NCBI RefSeq assembly: GCF_002729955.1 | Contig: NZ_PBYA01000032.1 | Span: 1-64,000, forward strand | From: Salinisphaera sp. | GTDB lineage: Bacteria > Pseudomonadota > Gammaproteobacteria > Nevskiales > Salinisphaeraceae | Direction: 5' to 3' | Length of the DNA: 64,000 bases | Shown here: positions 53,126-60,998 of the stretch, piece after piece | Layout of the letters: every line of letters begins with the position of its first letter | Position numbering within the stretch: position 1 is the stretch's first letter | The notes under the pieces: generated by a model | The model's database searches: none | What the model saw: only the letters and a program-made list of their open reading frames with translations | What the model was told of the DNA's origin: nothing | Made by a program: the position numbers and the translations under genes

Positions 53126-54504
53126 GCCGTGGCCCGCGCGCGCAGGGCCTGAAGCGCCGCGGTACGCATCTGCACGACAACATCGCTCACTCGCGGGGTA
53201 TGCAGCCCCTGTGCCCCATCCTGATCGTTTGCGCGCACCAGATCCATGGTGAAGCGCTCGAAAAAATCCTGATCACTGATGACGCGATTGTTCAACGCCA
53301 TGTTCACGATCTCGTTCAGCCAGCCGCGCGCCGTGGGCAGATCAAGGCCGATCTGCTTGTCGGAGGAATCGCTGGCCACGCGCCGACGCCAGTACGTCAT
53401 CGCAGACAGCCCCTCAGCATGGCCATCCAGCGCCAGGCGCGCGACCTGCTTGATGTAATCGTCCGCCCAGGCTTTCGAATTCCATCGTTTGGCGCGAGCA
53501 GCCAGTTGTTTTCGCTTCGCGGACGCCATGTCCGCAGCGGTGTCGCGCCGGGCCCCCGAGGCCGGTCGGCTGACCCGGCGCCCGAGCGATCTGGAGGCCT
53601 TGAAGCGCTTGACCACATCGCGCGCTATCTCGGCGGTCTGCTCGCGAACCACCGGGTCATTGAGATCCGGGAAGCCGGCGATCGGGATCGCGGGAAAACG
53701 ATACGCCGGCGCCAGCTCATCCGCGGCGGCCTCGGCCAGCGGGAAGTGCAGAGGCTGGGGTTGGCGCTGGAGCCAGCGAAGAAAAATGACGCTGCGGCGA
53801 GTCAGCTCCTGGCGCTGGCGCAACTGAGAAATGTACTGGTTCAGCTCCCCGATCAGGTTCGTCATGGACACGGCGTGGCGCTGGAACCGGACATTCATCC
53901 GGTTCGACATCCGGTAAAGGAACCACACCTTGCGGTACTCCTCGCCGCCGAGACGCCCCGTGAAGTCGCGCGCGGCGTCATGCAGCTCGTGGATTCGCGC
54001 CACGTAGGACCGGAATCGCTTGATATGCGTTTCGGCACGCTCGTCGAAGCCGTATTCGACCTTGATCTCGTACTGGACACGCTCGATCTTCTCGGCAAAC
54101 CAGTGCTCAGCATCCTCGAGCGCCTCCTCGGCCAGATCCCGGTACTCGGCAGCCTCATTATCGCGCCCCGCCGCGTCGTAGTCGTACCAACGCTCCAGGC
54201 TGGCATCGACGCTGCTAAACACCTCGTCAATATTGATGGACAGCCGTTCCAGGCGTGCGCGCTGGGAGTTCAGGCGACAGAACGCCTGGGTCGCCGTGGT
54301 CAGCCGAACGATCCGCCCGCCACGCTGAACCTCGGTGCGAACGATTCGCGCGCGCTTGAGGCGCTCGATTCGCGACATCATCTCCGTTTCTGAAGAGGCG
54401 ACGAACAGCTCACGATTCTCGAAGATCCGTTCCACGAGATCCGCGTTGTCGTGGAGCAGCTTGATCTGGCGTTTCAGGCCCTTGTCAGAGTCACGAGTTT
54501 TCAT
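53122..54504 (-). CDS. JetA/MksF-like kleisin subunit (Wadjet)
   Basis: A 460-residue mostly helical protein. It begins with a winged-helix-like segment (ETEMMSRIERLKRARIVRTE) and has long coiled regions (AEEALEDAEHWFAEKIERVQ). Its position beside an SMC and a small MukE-like protein identifies it as the kleisin, equivalent to JetA/MksF. The middle is Arg-rich. It follows the JetB-like gene by six bases and overlaps the nuclease gene. No direct motif proves the family; the operon does. Confidence 0.72.
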   Translation of the reverse strand: MKTRDSDKGLKRQIKLLHDNADLVERIFENRELFVASSETEMMSRIERLKRARIVRTEVQRGGRIVRLTTATQAFCRLNSQRARLERLSINIDEVFSSVDASLERWYDYDAAGRDNEAAEYRDLAEEALEDAEHWFAEKIERVQYEIKVEYGFDERAETHIKRFRSYVARIHELHDAARDFTGRLGGEEYRKVWFLYRMSNRMNVRFQRHAVSMTNLIGELNQYISQLRQRQELTRRSVIFLRWLQRQPQPLHFPLAEAAADELAPAYRFPAIPIAGFPDLNDPVVREQTAEIARDVVKRFKASRSLGRRVSRPASGARRDTAADMASAKRKQLAARAKRWNSKAWADDYIKQVARLALDGHAEGLSAMTYWRRRVASDSSDKQIGLDLPTARGWLNEIVNMALNNRVISDQDFFERFTMDLVRANDQDGAQGLHTPRVSDVVVQMRTAALQALRARATA

Positions 54505-54510
54505 GACGGC

Positions 54511-55242
54511 TTACTCGAGCAGGCTGGCCTGGGTGGCCCCAGGCGCCCCGGCGCCGTCGGCCGCCGGGGCCTCGTCACCGAGGCTGACGCCCTCGATGCT
54601 CATCACGAAATCGCGGAATGCGTCGAACAGCGCCAATTCGCCGGCAACGATATAGTGCTGGTTGTTGCCCGAACTCTCGACGAGATAACCCTCCGCGAGC
54701 AGCTCCTCGACCGCGCGCCGAAGCACCTTCTCTGGATTCGGGTTCTGGAAATTGGCCACACGGCTGACCGTGACAATCAGCCGCTCCGTCAGCTCGGCAC
54801 TGCTCATGATGGCGTCATTCACGCGAGAGAATTCGAACCGGTCGCCGGGTGCCAGTGCCTCGCCACCCCGGTGCGCCTCGCGCAGGATGTCGAAGAACTC
54901 GGCGATGAATGGTGCTTGCTTCGTGTACTCCGCAAAGCGCGCTCTGACCGCATCAGAGGCGCGGGCGTCGAGGCGCTCATAGACTGCGTAGAACACGCCA
55001 TCTGTTTCCGCCAGCCGGCGGCCCAAGGACTGAAGTAACGCTTCGGCGGCAACGCGATCATCACTGCGCCGGTCGATAGCCTCCTCTTCCTGCTCGGAGG
55101 TCTCATCAACCCGATCCACCCGGTCGCCCTGGGCCAGCAGCCGATAGAGGCCCGGACGGGAATGGCGACAGATCGCCTGCCCCGCCAGCAGTGTTTCAAC
55201 CAGCTCTGGATATTGTCCGGACACTTCGGTTTGGGTGCTCAT
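54511..55242 (-). CDS. JetB/MksE-like subunit (Wadjet; DUF4194 type)
   Basis: A 243-residue protein with repeated short helices and a C-terminal winged-helix pattern (ELLAEGYLVESSGNNQHYIV), as expected for MukE-like proteins. It overlaps the SMC gene's stop in ATGA and is followed by the kleisin. Its role is to bind the kleisin and regulate loop extrusion. The last 20 residues are Ala/Gly-rich and disordered. Confidence 0.75.
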   Translation of the reverse strand: MSTQTEVSGQYPELVETLLAGQAICRHSRPGLYRLLAQGDRVDRVDETSEQEEEAIDRRSDDRVAAEALLQSLGRRLAETDGVFYAVYERLDARASDAVRARFAEYTKQAPFIAEFFDILREAHRGGEALAPGDRFEFSRVNDAIMSSAELTERLIVTVSRVANFQNPNPEKVLRRAVEELLAEGYLVESSGNNQHYIVAGELALFDAFRDFVMSIEGVSLGDEAPAADGAGAPGATQASLLE

Positions 55243-58200
55243 GCCTGATCCTCCACAGCCTGGGTATGTTCGGCTAGCGCAGCCATTACCGGGTCATCCT
55301 CGGACCGCGGGGCGTCGAGCTCGACGAGCAGGGCTTGTTCAAGCCTGCTGCCTTCGCGATCGACAGACTCGATCACATAGCGGCGGCTGAATGCCGTATC
55401 CAGGGCCGCGCCGACATCGGGCGATGTGCTGACCAGAAATATCTTCAACTGCTTCAGTGCGTCGGCAAGACCGCGCGTGTTGCGCTCATCGAGCTTGAGC
55501 AGCTCATCAAGCATCCAGGGCACTGCGATGGGCAGTTCACGACGGGACCCCTCGAGGAAACCGACCAGCACCGTCGCAGTGACGATCGCACGCTGGCCTT
55601 CGGAGAAGGCGTCCTTGAACGAGGCGCCGCGCAGGCAAACGATATCGGGCTGGTCCGGCTCGACCTTGACCCGGAATTCCAGGTGCAGTGCTTCGATGAG
55701 GCTGGCGGACGTCAGTCGCGGCCGCGACCGCAGGTTCTGCAGGAAACGCTCAGCGGAGCGGGCGAGCGAGTCTTGCGGCATCAGGCGCTGATCCGCGTTG
55801 ACCTGTCGATCCTCCTGGAATTGCAGGTACGCATCGTGGACCGCCTTGGTCGCCTGAAACCCTTCAAGCTCTGTGAAATCGAACTCCGCGGAGACTCTGA
55901 TGGACTGGAAACTGTCGAGATGCGCGATCACGCGCTGGCAGTTGCGGGACAGCATCGTGCTCTGTCGCGCGACCTGCTGTCGCAGGCTTTCCATCTGATT
56001 GACGTATTGCTCGATCGCCAATCCGAAGGTGGGCTCGCGCAGAGTCGATTCGTGGTCTTCCCCCAGCGACCCGAGCGGGAAAGCGCCTGTTGCGCTCACG
56101 TCCTCTTCCGGGCGTTCGCCGAAGAACCGGGCGGCAAAGCGACTGGCCGCCACCAAGTCACCGGCGTCATTACCCGAAACCAGCCGCGCCAAGCTCGACT
56201 GCAGTGCCGCCTCGCGCACCAAACGGCTCGACGAGGCGGCAAATTCACGCGAAATATTGCGCATTGCCACCTGCGTGGCCACCAGATGCGAGCGTCCCGA
56301 TCGGCGACACTCCTCGTTGTTTTCGATCAGCGCCGGTACCGACTGTTCGACCAATGCCGACACGGTGGCCTCGTCGAACGCTTCATTCGTAGGCATCTGA
56401 GGCGCAATCGACAGATGCTGCAAAAGCATCTCGTGGAACTTGGACGCACTGACCGCGCGGTCTCGTGCTGCGCTGAGCAGCGTACCGATGTCGGACATCT
56501 CGGCTAGATGCTTACGCTTGGTGCCCGACCACGCGCGCTCAATCGCATCGACGGTTTGGCTCGCCTCAGCGAACTCGGTTTGTTTCAGGTGATACTCAGC
56601 ATCGTAACGGCGGCGGAACACCTGGTATTCATCGACCAGATCTTGCGCATCGCGTGCTGAATCGAGGTTCAGTCGTGCGATCCGAAGGTTGGACTCGGCT
56701 TTGCTGACCTGGCGAGAATCGACGCCCTTTTCTTCAAGCCGCGCCTGACGCAGGCCCTCCAGGTCATCGAGATCCTTCTGGTATTGCGCCCTGAGGCCAC
56801 GCAGATCCGACCGGCACCGGTCCTTGATTTCCGACTCCCGCGATTGGAGTTCACCGCGCTCCGCGCGCTGCCGCTCGCCCAACGCCGAGAGCGATTGATT
56901 GCCCTCGGCCCTGCCCCGATCTAACGCCTGTTCGCCATGTGCCGCCCGATCTCGGGCGGCCTCGAGCTCAGCGTCGAATGCAGCCTTGCGACGCTCTTTG
57001 GAATCGATGATCTGATCGCCGATTTCACCCAGGGCGGTCTTGAGGCTGGCATACCGACCCTCGACCCGGCGGTACGCGGCAAGCGCTTTTCGCTCCGCCG
57101 TCTCAGCAGACTTGATCCGCTGCTTGTCGTCGGCGACCGCCTTTTCGTATCGGGAAGCCTCGCTCGCCCAGTGCCCGACGGCCCGAGCCAGCTCAGCGAG
57201 ATGCACCTTATCGGCCGACTCAACATCAACAGGACTCAACCGGCTGGTGTCGATCTGCACACCGAACAGGCCATGCTCGCCCGATTCCGAAAGGCGGGGA
57301 GACAGGTTGGTCTCATAGAGCAGGCCGCGGCCATTACTCAGCGTTGCAGCGATTGTGGACTGCCAGTCCGGCACATTCTCACGGACGAAGGCGAGCAGCG
57401 TGCCGGCGCGCTCCATCGCCTTGGCGAGCTGTTCGTGTTCATCGGTGGCGACCTTGTGTTCTCGCCTGGCGTCGCTGAGTGCGCGAGCGTTGCGGTCGGC
57501 GGCCATGCGCACGTCGCTAAGATGCTTCTCGGCGTCGGCATGCGCCTGGCGGAGCGCAGCAACCTCTTTCTCTGCATCGTCACGTTCCGCTGCGAGACGA
57601 TCTCGACGCCCCAGCAAGGCCGGGTCCGCATCCACCGCGCTTATTTGGCCCTGGATTTTCGATAGCGCGCTTTGTGCATCGACATGCGCCTTACCCAGGG
57701 CCTGCTGCTGTTCGGACAGTCGGGTATTGAGCGCGCCCCGCTCCTGTTCATGACGCTCGTCAACAGCCTGACGCTGTTGTTCAGCCTCAACGAGGGCAGC
57801 CCGTTCTGTTTCACGAACACGATCCTCGGCCGACTGGAGACGCGCAGCGGCATCGTTCTTCGACTCATCGAATTCGACGTCGATATCACGCGAAGCGCGC
57901 TTGATCAGAGCGGCCTGATTCTGAGCGCTTTCGAGAGCAGCCTTGCGAACCTCCAGCTCGCCCGCCTCTTCAAGTGCCGCTGCCACCCCTCGCTTGCGGA
58001 AGTCGCTTTCCTGGGACTCAAGCGCCTCGACGGCGTTTTTGAGATCACGTGCTGATTGGCGCGCCGCGCTGATCTCATCTTCGTATGCCCTTCGGGCCTC
58101 GGCATGCGTTTGATTCAACGCGTTGCCCTGGAGCTCGAGCTGACGCTGGTGATCAGCGGCGCCCTCCTTCTCCTCGAGCGCTTTCTCCGCCCGACGTTCC

Positions 58201-59273
58201 ATGGCCTCACGCAGGTTGACCTCGGAAACCGACAGGCGTGCGAGTTCATTGCCGGCCGTGATCGCTTGTGTGGCGTGCTTACGCAGCCCCCTGGCTTCTC
58301 GCATCCCGCGATAATCATCGACCCAGGCCAGAACCTTCTCCGGATCCAGGTCCGTTCCGGACAGGGAGTCGTCATCAATATCGGACATGCGCTGCGCCTG
58401 CTTGAGTAATAGCAGCTGCAGCAAACGCTCATCGACCTTGCTGTCGAGCGTCGCGGTCAACAGGTGGTGAACGTCGGTCATTGAGCGACCCGAGGACCCA
58501 CCATCTAGACCGACCAGGATGTTGAACCGAGCCAGCTCAGGCGAAGAGCCGCGCCGTCGCGCACCACCCCACACAATATCGACGTAGGCGCGAATGGTGC
58601 GGGCATCATGAACCTCATGGCCTGCCGCTCGGGCCCGCCGCACCAGGTCGTCCTTGTTCAGAAAATGGTTGTCCGAATCCAGGAATAGTTCTGGCGCAAA
58701 CGCGCCGCTGATCAAGATTGGACGCAAGGTGTCGCGTCGACCATCGGTGATGAACACCGCCATATTCAGCCCTTGGGCTGTGGCGTACTCGAACACCAGA
58801 TAGCTGCCATCGCCGGGCAGATAGAACCCCGAAAAGGATGTGTGATGCGAGCCGCTGTTGTTCCGCACCAGATGCCCAGGCTCGGCGCCGAAGAAAAGCG
58901 GGAGGATGCGGATCAACGATGTCTTTCCGGATGCATTTCGCCCGGTGACGCTGACATGGCCGTCGATCTTGAGCTCAGCACGGCAACGACGAATGTAGGA
59001 GTCGAGCAGGATGAGCCGCCGGAGCCCGAGGTGGTTGTTTTGTTGCGCCCCCGGTACCGAGACGCTCGCCTGCGAGTCGTCGGCAGCGCCCTGGCCTGAG
59101 CTCCCGAACCCGAAATCAACCGGCAGCGAATATGCGTCTCCGACAACACGCCCCCGAGACGAATCGAGGTCAGCATCTTCGGTAGCGGATGCTGGGGCCG
59201 ATGTGTTCTCGGCTTCGGACCCTCCGCGCCCGTGATCGTCGTCGCTCAAGGCGTTATTCTTCTGGTCTGACAT
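55239..59273 (-). CDS. JetC/MksB-like SMC ATPase (Wadjet)
   Basis: A 1344-residue SMC-type ATPase. Walker A is GRNASGKTSLIRILPLFFG (about residue 115). Long coiled coils with a central hinge-like part follow. The C-terminal half-site has FSEGQRAIVTATVLVGFLEG (signature) and PWMLDELLKLDERNTRGL (Walker B). The first 80 residues are disordered and acidic. It would extrude DNA loops to detect small circular DNA. Here the SMC gene is first in the operon, followed by jetB, jetA and jetD-like genes, unlike the common jetABCD order. Confidence 0.9.
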   Translation of the reverse strand: MSDQKNNALSDDDHGRGGSEAENTSAPASATEDADLDSSRGRVVGDAYSLPVDFGFGSSGQGAADDSQASVSVPGAQQNNHLGLRRLILLDSYIRRCRAELKIDGHVSVTGRNASGKTSLIRILPLFFGAEPGHLVRNNSGSHHTSFSGFYLPGDGSYLVFEYATAQGLNMAVFITDGRRDTLRPILISGAFAPELFLDSDNHFLNKDDLVRRARAAGHEVHDARTIRAYVDIVWGGARRRGSSPELARFNILVGLDGGSSGRSMTDVHHLLTATLDSKVDERLLQLLLLKQAQRMSDIDDDSLSGTDLDPEKVLAWVDDYRGMREARGLRKHATQAITAGNELARLSVSEVNLREAMERRAEKALEEKEGAADHQRQLELQGNALNQTHAEARRAYEDEISAARQSARDLKNAVEALESQESDFRKRGVAAALEEAGELEVRKAALESAQNQAALIKRASRDIDVEFDESKNDAAARLQSAEDRVRETERAALVEAEQQRQAVDERHEQERGALNTRLSEQQQALGKAHVDAQSALSKIQGQISAVDADPALLGRRDRLAAERDDAEKEVAALRQAHADAEKHLSDVRMAADRNARALSDARREHKVATDEHEQLAKAMERAGTLLAFVRENVPDWQSTIAATLSNGRGLLYETNLSPRLSESGEHGLFGVQIDTSRLSPVDVESADKVHLAELARAVGHWASEASRYEKAVADDKQRIKSAETAERKALAAYRRVEGRYASLKTALGEIGDQIIDSKERRKAAFDAELEAARDRAAHGEQALDRGRAEGNQSLSALGERQRAERGELQSRESEIKDRCRSDLRGLRAQYQKDLDDLEGLRQARLEEKGVDSRQVSKAESNLRIARLNLDSARDAQDLVDEYQVFRRRYDAEYHLKQTEFAEASQTVDAIERAWSGTKRKHLAEMSDIGTLLSAARDRAVSASKFHEMLLQHLSIAPQMPTNEAFDEATVSALVEQSVPALIENNEECRRSGRSHLVATQVAMRNISREFAASSSRLVREAALQSSLARLVSGNDAGDLVAASRFAARFFGERPEEDVSATGAFPLGSLGEDHESTLREPTFGLAIEQYVNQMESLRQQVARQSTMLSRNCQRVIAHLDSFQSIRVSAEFDFTELEGFQATKAVHDAYLQFQEDRQVNADQRLMPQDSLARSAERFLQNLRSRPRLTSASLIEALHLEFRVKVEPDQPDIVCLRGASFKDAFSEGQRAIVTATVLVGFLEGSRRELPIAVPWMLDELLKLDERNTRGLADALKQLKIFLVSTSPDVGAALDTAFSRRYVIESVDREGSRLEQALLVELDAPRSEDDPVMAALAEHTQAVEDQA

Positions 59274-59489
59274 TGGCCGTCTCGGCAGCGAGCAATCCAG
59301 AGTATGGTCGCATGGTCAGTGTCCCGAGTAATCGTTGTACCGACATTGATCGTTTCACCCTCCACACCTATTACGGCATCGTGGTGAACTTCGACCTATG
59401 AGAAAATTCTGAATAGATAAACACATCCCCGTCCCGATCCGAGGAGAGTCCATCACTATCGAACGTCCGAGTGCGGCGATACGAACTAG

Positions 59490-59836
59490 GGTGTGATACG
59501 GGGATTCCAGGCTCGACCACAGTGTCGCGCCCAGAAACAGAAGGTCCTTGGCGGTGATCTCATCGTTTTCGAGGAGCAACACGTTCGGATACGAGGCGGC
59601 GGTTTCACGTGCAGCGTATACCAGCGTGGCGTAGTCTTACCCGTAGAACTCGTGGTTGCCGAGTACATAAAGCACGGGCGCTCGAAGGTATGCGCCGCCC
59701 AGTCGATACCCCGCGTTTCCACATGAATGTCGTCCGCCACTACGGCCACATCACAGTCGACATCGTCACGGATACCGACGCGCTCGGGCATGTCATAGAA
59801 CTCCGAATGCAGACCGGAGCGCACGCGTAGCCTCAT
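59490..59836 (-). pseudogene. Broken metallophosphoesterase
   Basis: The frame from 59836 begins MRLRVRSGLHSEFYDMP and VVADDIHVETRGIDWAAHTF, the start of a calcineurin-like phosphoesterase. After FERP a frameshift occurs; the continuing frame gives VLYVLGNHEFYG, then a TAA, then YAARETAASYPNVLLLENDE and LLFLGATLWSSLESPYHT. The C-terminal half is lost. ATG overlaps the stop of the intact phosphatase next to it, so the pair was once an operon. Confidence 0.78.
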
Positions 59837-60621
59837 CGCTGGCGCCAGTCAGTCGTCACTGTGAGGCAGTCCTCGGCGATCGACCAGACCTGACCCTCGC
59901 TGGCCAGTTCTGCGATAGATAGCGTGCCGTCCTTGGCTGCACCGGTATCGAGCCAGCGGGTGTTGGCGGCTCGCGTCGGGCGAGGAAGCGGCGTGTGGCC
60001 AAACCAGACGATATCGATATTGGCGACACCGACTACGTCCGATGTGGCGTTGCCGATCGCCATCAGCCGGGCATAGCGTTCGCGCGACCACAGCACGTGT
60101 TCGAGTGATTGCACGAAATCAGGGTCCGGGTCTGTCGGCTGGATGCGGTCACGTGTTACGCCCCAGTCGTCGGCGATGACATCGCCGTGGATCAAACCGT
60201 GCGTTATACCCTCGGCATCTTCCACTTCCAGCATGATCGGCAGCCGCGAAATGTCGAAATATGCCGCCTCCTGGTCCGGAATCGGCATCTGGAAGAACCA
60301 GCTGCCCGCATTGGAGAGCCATTGCTGAGCCGCGGCCATATCCACCGGCGCCTGTTCCACCGTATGCGCGCCCCGCAGCAGCATCCATTCGTGGTTGCCA
60401 CGGATGGCGTGGAACCAGGGCTGAAGGAGGAATTCGGAAACCCTTTCGCTTTCAGGCCCATGGTCGATGAGGTCGCCGAGCGAGAACAGGCGGTCGGTCT
60501 GTTCATCGAATTCGATGTGAGTCAGCAATGCTTCGAGCAGGTAGAAGCAGCCGTGTATGTCGCCAACGATGAAGTCGCGGCCGGTAGCGTTCGGCCCGAG
60601 CGATGTGATCAGAGCTCTCAT
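59833..60621 (-). CDS. PPP-family metallophosphatase (PrpA/ApaH-like)
   Basis: A 262-residue phosphatase. Metal-binding motifs are FIVGDIHGCFYLLEALL (GDxHG), FSLGDLIDHGPES (GDxxDRG equivalent), and AIRGNHEWMLL (GNHE), followed by IHGDVIADDWG and VWFGHTPLPRP. It matches Ser/Thr protein phosphatases or diadenosine tetraphosphatases of bacteria. The substrate is not certain. It is followed by the broken phosphoesterase. A preceding 377-base gap contains no gene. Confidence 0.88.
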   Translation of the reverse strand: MRALITSLGPNATGRDFIVGDIHGCFYLLEALLTHIEFDEQTDRLFSLGDLIDHGPESERVSEFLLQPWFHAIRGNHEWMLLRGAHTVEQAPVDMAAAQQWLSNAGSWFFQMPIPDQEAAYFDISRLPIMLEVEDAEGITHGLIHGDVIADDWGVTRDRIQPTDPDPDFVQSLEHVLWSRERYARLMAIGNATSDVVGVANIDIVWFGHTPLPRPTRAANTRWLDTGAAKDGTLSIAELASEGQVWSIAEDCLTVTTDWRQR

Positions 60622-60998
60622 TATTTACGATGCCTTGCTTAGCCGCGGGTACGGGATAATTGTCGATGATGGACCATGATATGGGTCAAGAAACGACCCA
60701 CCCTTGACGAAGGCGCGTTTAACTGACGGCTATGCTTGTCTTGTAATGAACAAGGTAACTTCGATCTCCCCGCTCGGCCGATAAGGGGCTGATACGATCA
60801 AACCGGAAAGGGAAAACTGGCAAGGCAGATACGTGTGCCGTCTTCCCTGACTTGTCACTTATGGCTCGCGTATAGCAGTTCCGAGTGCGAAATCCGAAAG
60901 CCTTATTCGTCGGACCTCAGCGACTGCGACGCCTCGGGTCAGTTTTCGAGGCGCTCTGCCCAACCTCTGCCACACTTTGGAGCGTTGAGCTCGTTCGG
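60622..60998. other. Intergenic region, nothing recognised
   Basis: About 380 bases between the phosphatase start and the stop of the large hypothetical gene. No supportable gene. The phosphatase promoter must be here, but no clear -35/-10 pair stood out. Confidence 0.3.

Noticed and set aside
53119-54393. 424-codon plus-strand frame opposite the Wadjet kleisin gene
   Set aside because: No recognisable domain; the minus-strand operon has overlapping starts and stops that explain the region.
55335-56507. 390-codon plus-strand frame opposite the SMC gene
   Set aside because: Shadow of the SMC coding frame; lacks a product with any family resemblance.
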